Part shown: positions 7,313 through 14,757 of the stretch, in pieces
Numbering within the stretch: the first letter of the stretch is position 1
How the letters are laid out: every line of letters begins with the position of its first letter
Source of the DNA: an uncultured bacterium
Lineage (GTDB): Bacteria; Babelota; Babeliae; Babelales; RVW-14
DNA: 32,014 bases
Direction: 5' to 3'
Assembly (NCBI GenBank): GCA_903825355.1
Contig: CAIKAH010000052.1
Location: 1 to 32,014 of the forward strand
Made by a program: the position numbers and the translations under genes
The notes under the pieces: generated by a model
Seen by the model: the letters and a program-made list of their open reading frames with translations, nothing else
What the model was told of the DNA's origin: nothing
Databases searched by the model: none

Positions 7313-9829
7313 GTGAATAGGCAGAAACTACGTGTTGGCGTTCTCATGGGCGGCCGCTCCATTGAGCGTGAAGTATCATTTAATTCAGGACGAACTATTT
7401 GTGACCATCTAGATACCGAGCGGTATACCATTATCCCTCTATTCCAAACGGCCGATGGTACGCTTTACCAACTGCCTCAGCATTTTTTACATCGTGGAAA
7501 AATTAGTGATTTTATCCATCGCCTACCAGCAGAAGCAAAAAAACTGTCTTGGGGACACCTCAAAGAAATGGTTGATTTTATTTACCTTGCACAACACGGC
7601 CGCTACGGCGAAGACGGCATTATCCAAGGAATGCTTGAAGTACTCAACATTCCTTATCTTGGCACCAAAGTGCTAGGCAGTGCACTGGGAATGGATAAAG
7701 CACGGCAAAAAGAGCTTCTCAATCATGCCGGCGTTGATGTTGCACGTGGTGTGGTCATACAACCTGATCAGCTTGCAACACTGACAACTGAACAAGTAGT
7801 TGCTAATCTTGCAAAGCAACAGGTCTCGCTTCCTGTTATTATAAAGCCCTCACATGAGGGATCAAGCCTTGGCATTGCGGTGATTAATAATCCAGAAAAA
7901 CTCCTGCCTGCAATCTTACACGCTGCGACCATCGACGAAAAACAAGCCCAAGCGGTATTGATCGAAGAAAAAATTAATGGCATGGAATTTGTGTGTGTTC
8001 TTTTAGAAAAGATAACTAACACTAACGGCACTGTTAGTCGTCACTGGTTCCCCCTACCCCTTACGGAAGTAGTATTAGAAAATCAAACAGCTTTTTTTAA
8101 CTACGAACAAAAATATATGCCAGGACGAGCCCTTAAAATTACCCCAGCACGCTGTACTCAAGCTATTACTGAACGAATTGTTGAAGCTTGCGAAAAAACA
8201 ACTAGAGCGCTTGGTTTTACTACCCTTTCACGCATAGATGGTTTTGTCAGCGATGATGGGCGAATTGTTATTGTTGATCCTAATACCCTCACGGGAATGG
8301 CTCCATCAACATTTCTTTTTGCGCAAGCAGCAGAGGTAGGAATGAGCCACACTGACCTCATTAATTTTTTGATAGAAAATGAACTGCAAGCCTACGGCCT
8401 GCATACCTCTCTTTCAGATGCAGAAAGGGCTGCGATGGACAGCATTCCTCCCGTTAAAAAATTACGTGTTGCTGTTATTTTTGGTGGCGATTCAAATGAG
8501 CGAGAAGTGTCATTTGAATCTGGCCGTAACGTCTGCTACAAACTCTCCCCACAAAAATATGATGTTCTACCGCTTTTTTTAAGTGATCAGATGGAGCTCT
8601 TTCATTTGCCACAAAATATTTTGATCAAAAACTCTACCCGTGCGGTTGCTGACTTAGTAAGCGAAGAGATGAAGTTTGAATGGTCTGATCTGCCAAGCAA
8701 AACTGATTTTGTATTTCTGGGCTTGCATGGCGGCAAAGGAGAGAACGGCTCTGTACAAGGTGCACTTGAAATGCTCGAGTTACCTTACAACGGCTCTGGC
8801 GTGCTGGCAAGCGCTCTCTGCATGAACAAATTTAAAACTAATACTTTTTTACGATCACGCGGCTTTGCCGTGCCGCAAGCTGCGTTGCTTGAAAAACAAC
8901 AGTGGTTAGCGCTAGCATCAGAAATAAAAGATGCTTTTCTTCATACTTTTTTAACACAACACAACTTAGCTTTACCAGTGATTACCAAGCCACATGATGA
9001 TGGCTGCAGTGTGATGGTTAGCAAAGCAAAAACTATTGAATCGCTCACCCAACACCTGGATACTTACTTTGCTAGTACAAAAAATACCGTGTTAATTGAA
9101 GAATTGATTAATGGGGTTGAGCTCACGGTTGGGGTTGTAGGAAACGAGAATCCATTTGCCATGCCACCAAGCCTGGCGGTTGCTAAAGGCGATATCTTGA
9201 CCCAAGAAGAAAAATTCCTCCCCGGCGCAGGTGAAAACCAAACACCAGCCCCACTTCCAGCACAAGTACTTGCTCTTATTCAACAAACAGTACGTGACGC
9301 TTATGTAGCGGTCGGCTGCAAAGGGTATGCACGCATCGATTGTTTTTACCAAGATGAGACAGTAAGCCCAACGGGCAAGCAACGCGTAGTATTGCTCGAA
9401 TTTAATACGCTACCTGCACTAACCCCAGCAACGTGCTTATTTCACCAAGCAGCCGAACTTGGCATCAAGCCAATGGACTTTTTTGATAATATTATCCAGC
9501 TTGGTCTTGAGCTACACAAATCAAAAAATCCAAAACCTGTCCCACAACCAGCACAGCAAACGTTTGTTGCCGCTGTAGAGCAGCCTTCTGCAATAGCAGT
9601 CACGCTCAGTACAGAAAAGCCACCTAAAGATGAAATAACACTTGCTGAGCCAGCTGGCCCCGAGCAAGCACTTGCACTTGACGAAGCTGTATTCAAGCCT
9701 ATCCCAGAAGAAGCACTCAAGCGAGATGTAGCAACGGTAGAAGAACCTGTAGCTAAAAAAGTCACCAAATCTGATGAAGCAGCAAATATGCAGGCACCAG
9801 CCGAAACGTTTACCATGAGTTTATTCTAG
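7313..9829 (+). CDS. Tandem (fused) D-alanine-D-alanine ligase, two ATP-grasp modules plus C-terminal tail
   Basis: D-Ala-D-Ala ligases make the dipeptide end of the peptidoglycan stem and are normally ~300-360 aa single enzymes. This 838-aa protein holds two copies. Module 1 (~residues 5-360) has GGRSIEREVSF, HGRYGEDGIIQG, PVIIKPSHEGSSLG, EEKINGMEF, YEQKYMPG, RIDGF and DPNTLTGM. Module 2 (~381-745) has GGDSNEREVSF, HGGKGENGSVQG, VITKPHDDGCSV, EELINGVEL, EEKFLPG, RIDCF and EFNTLPAL. Module 1 has Asp where the metal-binding Glu is expected; module 2 keeps Glu-x-Asn but lacks the GSS of the ATP loop. Residues ~750-838 are a Glu/Ala/Pro/Val-rich low-complexity tail. The frame is open to TTG 7295, but GTG 7313 has an AAGGGA Shine-Dalgarno and is preferred. 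Confidence 0.88.
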   Translation: MNRQKLRVGVLMGGRSIEREVSFNSGRTICDHLDTERYTIIPLFQTADGTLYQLPQHFLHRGKISDFIHRLPAEAKKLSWGHLKEMVDFIYLAQHGRYGEDGIIQGMLEVLNIPYLGTKVLGSALGMDKARQKELLNHAGVDVARGVVIQPDQLATLTTEQVVANLAKQQVSLPVIIKPSHEGSSLGIAVINNPEKLLPAILHAATIDEKQAQAVLIEEKINGMEFVCVLLEKITNTNGTVSRHWFPLPLTEVVLENQTAFFNYEQKYMPGRALKITPARCTQAITERIVEACEKTTRALGFTTLSRIDGFVSDDGRIVIVDPNTLTGMAPSTFLFAQAAEVGMSHTDLINFLIENELQAYGLHTSLSDAERAAMDSIPPVKKLRVAVIFGGDSNEREVSFESGRNVCYKLSPQKYDVLPLFLSDQMELFHLPQNILIKNSTRAVADLVSEEMKFEWSDLPSKTDFVFLGLHGGKGENGSVQGALEMLELPYNGSGVLASALCMNKFKTNTFLRSRGFAVPQAALLEKQQWLALASEIKDAFLHTFLTQHNLALPVITKPHDDGCSVMVSKAKTIESLTQHLDTYFASTKNTVLIEELINGVELTVGVVGNENPFAMPPSLAVAKGDILTQEEKFLPGAGENQTPAPLPAQVLALIQQTVRDAYVAVGCKGYARIDCFYQDETVSPTGKQRVVLLEFNTLPALTPATCLFHQAAELGIKPMDFFDNIIQLGLELHKSKNPKPVPQPAQQTFVAAVEQPSAIAVTLSTEKPPKDEITLAEPAGPEQALALDEAVFKPIPEEALKRDVATVEEPVAKKVTKSDEAANMQAPAETFTMSLF

Positions 9830-9936
9830 AAACTATATATTTTTCATTTTATTGTTATGCTTTGATGGATAAATTTTCGGGTACCCCAGATAATGAAAGC
9901 AGCCGTCGAGATAGCCATTTTTAAAAAGGAGAATAA

Positions 9937-10257
9937 GTGAAAGATATGAGTACTATTTTTCTACTCAGCGCATTTTTTTTGTTAAATACTGGGCACGCCC
10001 TCCAGGCAGGAGAGCAGGCGTATCTAGAAGATTCATATACTATGCCAGAAATAGATATAAATGAGGAATATAAAAACCGCTTTGATGAAGTAAAACGTCG
10101 ACGGCGCACCTACCCAGTAGATCGTCAAGGTTTATATGGACGTACCTCTCCCTACAGAGCACAAAACAAAGCTAATAATCGTCATGCACTTGGTACTACT
10201 TCCAGTCGCACGCTAAAAGAGTTATGCAGAGAGTTAGTAAAGCAGGCAGCTAGATAG
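9937..10257 (+). CDS. Small exported basic protein, unknown
   Basis: This is a 106-aa protein starting at GTG 9937, five bases after a strong AAGGAG Shine-Dalgarno; the in-frame ATG at 9946 is too far from it. Residues ~5-24 form a signal peptide (STIFLLSAFFLLNTGHALQA). The mature part of ~80 residues is acidic at first (EDSYTMPEIDINEEY), then has a KRRRR patch and a Tyr/Arg-rich segment, and ends in a helix. No known domain is recognised. It is the first gene of a run of six short exported proteins, so a role outside the cytoplasm is likely, but its function is unknown. Confidence 0.7.
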   Translation: MKDMSTIFLLSAFFLLNTGHALQAGEQAYLEDSYTMPEIDINEEYKNRFDEVKRRRRTYPVDRQGLYGRTSPYRAQNKANNRHALGTTSSRTLKELCRELVKQAAR

Positions 10258-10322
10258 CCTCCTCATTTTATTCAGCTCTTGCTAAAACATCTAGCTGGCC
10301 GCAGAAAGAAAGGATCTATGCT

Positions 10323-10766
10323 ATGATTAAATCCGTTATAACTGTGTGTACATGCATGATACTGCTCTGCTCTTATGCACAAACAGCCACCGTTACCAAT
10401 GAACCCATAGAGCAAGCATCACCCCCCCACGTTGATACCTGCGCAATCTGCCTTGATCCAATCAGCAACGCCAAGAAGCTGCCGTGCACACACAGCTTCG
10501 ACACAAGCTGTATCCAGCAATGGTTAGACATACAACCCTCCTGTCCAATTTGCAAAGCAACTGTCAACGCGCCACTTCCACGTCGAAACTATGATGCACA
10601 TGACCTTCAAGGCCCTTATGCACACAACTACTATTACGAAAACACCATCGATAATTTTATTATTACATTCGATAACGACGACAGCCTCAGCCATGAACGC
10701 ATTACAGCCCTCTGGCAAGAACTTATAGAAATACGAGCACAAGCACACATCCATGATGCGTGGTAA
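10323..10766 (+). CDS. Exported RING-finger (RING-H2-like) protein, candidate E3 ubiquitin ligase effector
   Basis: This 147-aa protein has a signal peptide (residues 1-20) and a RING domain at 40-77: C40-x2-C43, C55-x-H57, D60, C63, C74-x2-C77. It includes CPIC and the Trp of CIQQW, both typical of E2-binding RINGs. The fifth zinc ligand position holds Asp (D60) where RING-H2 proteins have His. The C-terminal ~70 residues are Tyr/Asn/Asp-rich and end in a helix. Bacteria have no ubiquitin system, so in known cases (Legionella, Chlamydiae relatives) such proteins act on the host. Function in host ubiquitination is inference from the domain plus the export signal. An AAAGGA Shine-Dalgarno lies 9 bases upstream. 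Confidence 0.85.
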   Translation: MIKSVITVCTCMILLCSYAQTATVTNEPIEQASPPHVDTCAICLDPISNAKKLPCTHSFDTSCIQQWLDIQPSCPICKATVNAPLPRRNYDAHDLQGPYAHNYYYENTIDNFIITFDNDDSLSHERITALWQELIEIRAQAHIHDAW

Positions 10767-10920
10767 AAAAAGTGCCTAGCTACATTCCTCATCAAGGTAA
10801 AAGTACTTTTTTCGCTGAATCATTTACCTGTCTGCCAGTACCCTCTAGAATGGCAACTACATAAAAATTAATTTCAACCAAGAGCATGCTAGTTCCATCG
10901 CCTTACAGACAAGGATGATA

Positions 10921-11670
10921 ATGAAGTCTCTTCCCTCTCTAGCATCATGCGCATTCCTTATTAGCAGCTTTGCATGCTCACTGCAGGCAGCTGATTCTGC
11001 CAAAGTCTCTACGGTAGATGTTAATCCCGTTACCACATGGGAGAACTTAGCGCCAATAATGATTCCTGCAGAACCTACGCTATCTATTACAAAAAACAGT
11101 GCCGGGGAGATGTGCTTACCGCTTATGCTTCCGCTCTCCTGGTTTGATACCATGCAACTTGATTATCTACGCAAAGTGCTACGAAGCGCCAATATTGATA
11201 TTAATGGCACTAACGAACATGGAGAAACATTGCTCATGCAAGCCTGCAGAAGCAGTCACCTGATAGCCGTACAAAAACTCTGTGGATGCGGGGCAGATAC
11301 AAACAAACCAGATAAAGATGGCATTACACCACTAGTTGCCCATTGCCAATTAACCAATGAGGCTCAGGAAAATATAGCTCAAGCAGAAATTGTTGCTTGT
11401 CTGCTAGAACACAAGGCAAACGTCAACGGTATTATTATTAGAAAAAATAGGTGGGGGCTACGAAGAAAACAGTGGCCACAGGAAACACCTCTTTATCTTA
11501 TGTGCAAAGCAGGAAACGTAGCGCTTGCTCGCTATTTAATTAAATCAGATGCAGACCTTGGCAATGATAATGCAGCATCAATGAAACGCTTAATAGAGCA
11601 TACCTATTTAATCGAAGACATAAAAATAATGTTAGAAGAAGTTGCTCCACTACTTGTGAGCCGCCGTTAA
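10921..11670 (+). CDS. Exported ankyrin-repeat protein
   Basis: The product is 249 aa. Two in-frame ATGs (10915 and 10921) follow AAGG at 10911-10914; 10921 gives the better spacing and starts at once with a signal peptide (MKSLPSLASCAFLISSFACS...LQA). Ankyrin repeats are recognisable at about 100-133 (NGTNEHGETLLMQACRSSH), 134-172 (NKPDKDGITPL..., with an insertion) and 187-220 (QETPLYLMCKAGNVALARYL). The segment between signal and repeats has no recognised domain. Ankyrin repeats bind proteins, and in host-associated bacteria exported ones are commonly effectors. It is the third gene of the 9.9-14.7 kb island. Confidence 0.85.
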   Translation: MKSLPSLASCAFLISSFACSLQAADSAKVSTVDVNPVTTWENLAPIMIPAEPTLSITKNSAGEMCLPLMLPLSWFDTMQLDYLRKVLRSANIDINGTNEHGETLLMQACRSSHLIAVQKLCGCGADTNKPDKDGITPLVAHCQLTNEAQENIAQAEIVACLLEHKANVNGIIIRKNRWGLRRKQWPQETPLYLMCKAGNVALARYLIKSDADLGNDNAASMKRLIEHTYLIEDIKIMLEEVAPLLVSRR

Positions 11671-11795
11671 GGCAGAACTATTGAATTTTAATTTATTTCT
11701 TCAAAAATAGTCGTTTAAAGATTGCAGTTAGCAACCAGCATTGTACACTGGCAAAGAGAAAGAAACCTTTGTATTATTTTTGAAAGAACATAAAC

Positions 11796-12434
11796 ATGAA
11801 TTTGGCTGTACAATTACTATCATTCGCACTTTTTACTGCATCTATCACATATACACCAATGAGAGCAGCAGATCTTATTGATATCAATAGTGATAATGAA
11901 AGTGATAACGAGCATGATAATCATGAATTTGATTTCTTAACTTTTCGTCAGCAACAAAGAAGCATGAGGAAAAGTACAAAAAAAATGCGCAAAGAATGTG
12001 CTGCCGCATCATTTAAGGCAGAGGAAAAACGGACATTTCTCCACGAGGCCTCACCCCACCGGCACCGCAACTATACAGCCACCATTAAGAAGCAGCGCAA
12101 TCAAGCTCGCCGCAAAAAAGAGTTTGAAAACAACCCAATAGCAGATAATGATTATGAATCAGTCATGATTTCAAAACAGCCACTACCGGATATAGAAAAT
12201 GAGCGGGAAATTGAACGATGCTACAATAGCATCATGGATATTTACAGTATCAACGCAATCGCGATTACTCATGGTTACGATAGGCTTAAATTAATAGACC
12301 TATTGAGCTTAGATCTATTTAAAAAGTGGTATCCAAAACTTTCAGATGAACAAATTGATAACATTTACAGCGAAAATCACGTGAAAGAGCTGAACGATTT
12401 TTTCAACTACGCAATTTCAAAACCAGCATTATAG
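11796..12434 (+). CDS. Exported protein of unknown function with charged, basic middle region
   Basis: This 212-aa protein has a signal peptide at residues 1-24 (ending PMRAA). Next comes a very acidic Asp/Asn/Glu/His run (DINSDNESDNEHDNHEFD), then a basic Arg/Lys/Gln-rich helical region (~residues 50-110: KKMRKECAAA, KKQRNQARRKK), and a C-terminal helical part of ~80 residues. No known domain is recognised. The start ATG lies in an AT-rich context with a weak Shine-Dalgarno (GAAAGA). It lies between two ankyrin genes in the same orientation, which suggests a shared exported-effector role, but function is unknown. Confidence 0.65.
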   Translation: MNLAVQLLSFALFTASITYTPMRAADLIDINSDNESDNEHDNHEFDFLTFRQQQRSMRKSTKKMRKECAAASFKAEEKRTFLHEASPHRHRNYTATIKKQRNQARRKKEFENNPIADNDYESVMISKQPLPDIENEREIERCYNSIMDIYSINAIAITHGYDRLKLIDLLSLDLFKKWYPKLSDEQIDNIYSENHVKELNDFFNYAISKPAL

Positions 12435-12555
12435 CCTAGACCCCTATCATTTTAATGTATTTGTATAACCACTAGACAATGATCATCTCACGGTGAAAGC
12501 ATCAAGCTGTTACATAAAAAGAGTCATAATGCCCTATCCTACAGAGGAGATGATC

Positions 12556-13170
12556 ATGGTCTTGATTATACGATTCGCACTTATTGCTTGCCTCTTCCCT
12601 CCTATAATCCTTATAGCTGCAGAACATACAACGGCTTCCATTGAAGATGACCGCCTTTTACCCCTCGTTTGTTTTTTTACCAATAATCGTAGGCAACTAC
12701 CATCAACGCCACCATCCCCCGAAATAGTTAAAGAACAAGCGCTCGTAGTGGCAGCACGCAATGGCGAATTAAAAGAGATGCAAAGATTACTTACAGCCGG
12801 GGTTAAAGCAAATGTGCCGCACTGCCCCAATGCAACATTGCCCCTTATTATAGCCTGCCGACTCAATAGGCTTGATATGGTTACTCTTTTATTAGAACAT
12901 CGTGCCAGTCCAAATGCTACGGATACTGAGGAGAATACTGCCCTTTCAGTTGCTTGTTGGCACAAAATCACTGATATTGCGATTATTGAAACATTACTCG
13001 CACACCGAGCCACCGTTGATACCGTGAATCGAACAAGCAAAACTCCGCTCATGTATGCCTGCCAAAATGGCCGCCGTGATATAGTAAAGCTATTAATAAG
13101 CTCGCACCCTACAAAGGAGCCTTATATGGATCATAAAACACGCGATGCTGTAACTGCGCTCCTTAACTAA
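12556..13170 (+). CDS. Exported ankyrin-repeat protein
   Basis: The product is 204 aa. The frame is open to GTG 12493, but ATG 12556 follows an AGGAG Shine-Dalgarno (12545-12549) by six bases and begins directly with a signal peptide (MVLIIRFALIACLFPPIILI-AAE), so it is chosen. After a Pro-rich stretch, four ankyrin repeats fill the rest: ~57-90 (ALVVAARNGELKEMQRLLTAG), 93-125 (LPLIIACRLNRLDMVTLLLEH), 127-160 (TALSVACWHKITDIAIIETLL) and 162-192 (TPLMYACQNGRRDIVKLLIS). Almost the whole mature protein is therefore an ankyrin solenoid. It is followed directly by a strong terminator. Confidence 0.86.
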   Translation: MVLIIRFALIACLFPPIILIAAEHTTASIEDDRLLPLVCFFTNNRRQLPSTPPSPEIVKEQALVVAARNGELKEMQRLLTAGVKANVPHCPNATLPLIIACRLNRLDMVTLLLEHRASPNATDTEENTALSVACWHKITDIAIIETLLAHRATVDTVNRTSKTPLMYACQNGRRDIVKLLISSHPTKEPYMDHKTRDAVTALLN

Positions 13171-13181
13171 CCAATTTTTCT

Positions 13182-13223
13182 ACAAATAGGCGTGTATCTG
13201 ACCCCACGCCTATTTGTCTTTTA
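13182..13223 (+). terminator. Intrinsic terminator after the ankyrin gene
   Basis: A perfect 13-bp stem, ACAAATAGGCGTG (13182-13194) with CACGCCTATTTGT (13205-13217), closes a 10-nt loop and is followed by CTTTTA. It lies 12 bp after the stop at 13170 and marks the end of a transcription unit. The ~160 bp that follow, up to the next gene, are extremely AT-rich and probably hold its promoter. Confidence 0.85.
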
Positions 13224-13354
13224 CTTAATTTTTCTATACTCTCTCCCTTATATTTTGCTCATCACCTATCTTATTTCATTTAAAATATTACTTTTCTAGC
13301 ATATTTTGTTTTATTTTTTATTTTATACACAATTATAAAATAAGACTTACTAGG

Positions 13355-13360
13355 TATAAT
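13355..13360 (+). promoter_or_regulatory. Candidate -10 box (TATAAT)
   Basis: This is an exact TATAAT in the AT-rich spacer after the terminator, 21 bp before the ATG at 13382 and followed by a GGAG Shine-Dalgarno. No convincing -35 hexamer is seen 16-18 bp upstream (ATTATA at 13332-13337 is poor), so the call rests on the -10 match and the position between a terminator and a gene. Confidence 0.35.
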
Positions 13361-13381
13361 CGTTACATCTTGGAGACTCTA

Positions 13382-14041
13382 ATGAATATTCAGCAAAAAC
13401 CAACTCGCCTATTGCTACTCTCTCTTGCAGCTTTCACACGGCTTTTTTGTGCGACTGCAATTCCAGAAGCAGCAACTACTAGATGGTCAGACCTCAGCGA
13501 TGAAGAACATATAAAAATAGCTATTTGGATTAAAGAGCGAGGAATGCAAGAACTAGAATTAGCCAACGCCGTTATGAATGGAGAGCTAGAGAAGGTAAAA
13601 AGACTCGTCCCTGCAGAATTTAAAGGTGATGCTCGACTCACAGACCAGGGGCAATCCGCCTTAATACTTGCTATCATATCTGGCAACCGTGAAGTGATAC
13701 AATATTTAGCGCAACATACAGATAATCTTAATCACACTGATTTTAATCCAGGATTAACACCCCTCCAGTATGCTGACCTCGCTAAAGATATGGATTTAGT
13801 AACGCTACTACTTTCTCATACCAAAACAGAAGCCGGTGCAGGTGGCCACAGCGTTAGCGATAAAATACCTGTTGACGTAACCGCCTTAGAGCCTTTTTTA
13901 GCAAACTCAGCTGATGTTCCATCTTTTGCATGTCCAAAATGCAATGCAGTTACCACTACTATTGATAAACGCAACAGGCTAACACGCTGCCCTACATGCA
14001 AGATAAAAAGCAAAACAAGTAAATATATGTTAAAACAATAG
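13382..14041 (+). CDS. Exported ankyrin-repeat protein with C-terminal zinc ribbon
   Basis: This 219-aa protein starts at ATG 13382, six bases after GGAG; the frame is open 12 bp further to a TTG that has no Shine-Dalgarno. It has a signal peptide (residues ~8-26, LLLLSLAAFTRLFCATA) and ankyrin-like repeats from about 55 to 150 (ELANAVMNGELEKVKRL, SALILAIISGNREVIQYLA, TPLQYADLAKDMDLVTLLL). The end is a four-cysteine zinc ribbon: C184-x2-C187 ... C203-x2-C206 (CPKC and CPTC), then a basic tail. The combination of export signal, ankyrin and zinc ribbon is unusual. The target of either module is unknown. Confidence 0.82.
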   Translation: MNIQQKPTRLLLLSLAAFTRLFCATAIPEAATTRWSDLSDEEHIKIAIWIKERGMQELELANAVMNGELEKVKRLVPAEFKGDARLTDQGQSALILAIISGNREVIQYLAQHTDNLNHTDFNPGLTPLQYADLAKDMDLVTLLLSHTKTEAGAGGHSVSDKIPVDVTALEPFLANSADVPSFACPKCNAVTTTIDKRNRLTRCPTCKIKSKTSKYMLKQ

Positions 14042-14069
14042 CATACCTGAATTTTTGAAACGTAATAAA

Positions 14070-14714
14070 ATGACACACAAGCAAATTGCCCCGTTCCTAT
14101 CTTTATTTATTGCATTTACGCTTGAAGCTAGTAGTACAAAGCCAGAGATGAGCCACAAAGCTGTCGCTCCTTTTGTTTCTAACCGAGCACTAGCGGCACA
14201 AAAATCGGATAGGTCAAAACCGGTCGTAACGTTTAACCACACAATCAAAGTTCGAACAATCCCATCAAATGCTCAACAAGCAGCATTTGAACATTTGATG
14301 GCACAAAGAGAAGCTAAAAACGAATTAATAGCAACAACAATAAAAATAAGAGCCTTAATCAGCAAAGAATTAGAAAAAGCGACAACCCCATCGCACATTG
14401 AAAGATACGCGTCTTTTATGACTGATGGCACCTACGGCAGCGAGCCACTTATTATGGCACTTAAAACCCATGATCTTGCCGCTTTGCACAGCCTTGTGCG
14501 ATCAGGTGCCAACCCCTATCTGCGTGGATTAGATAACCTTTCCGTCATGGATTTGCTTGATACTGATCCATTAACACAAAAGTTCTTAGACTCGCAATTC
14601 ACATTAATGCACCGCCGCCGAGCTGTCGAGGCGCAGCTAAAAGTAGAAGCCGAGCCAAAAGATGAATTATGCGCTGTTCCCAGCTGGTTTTGGGGCGATG
14701 AAGAAACAATGTAA
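14070..14714 (+). CDS. Exported protein with a partial ankyrin region
   Basis: This is a 214-aa protein if it starts at ATG 14070. A TTG at 14055 would add KRNK before the hydrophobic segment, but neither start has a clear Shine-Dalgarno. Residues ~5-20 (IAPFLSLFIAFTLEASS) form a short export signal. About residues 125-170 look like one and a half ankyrin repeats (SEPLIMALKTHDLAALHSLVRSGANPYLRG). The middle is helical and charged, and the C-terminus ends with PSWFWGDEE. It is the last of the six exported-protein genes, convergent with priA, and there is no strong terminator in the 43-bp gap. Confidence 0.7.
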   Translation: MTHKQIAPFLSLFIAFTLEASSTKPEMSHKAVAPFVSNRALAAQKSDRSKPVVTFNHTIKVRTIPSNAQQAAFEHLMAQREAKNELIATTIKIRALISKELEKATTPSHIERYASFMTDGTYGSEPLIMALKTHDLAALHSLVRSGANPYLRGLDNLSVMDLLDTDPLTQKFLDSQFTLMHRRRAVEAQLKVEAEPKDELCAVPSWFWGDEETM

Positions 14715-14757
14715 ATACCCCTACATCACTAAGCCAGACTCTTGCTATGAGCTCTTT

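Noticed and set aside
10760..10812. Terminator after the RING gene (AAAAAAGT ... ACTTTTTT)
   Set aside because: The stem is short, AT-only and has a loop of over 25 nt, so it is not convincing.
14714..14757. Bidirectional terminator between the ankyrin gene and priA
   Set aside because: AGACTC/GAGCTCT can pair only with a mismatch, so support is too weak.
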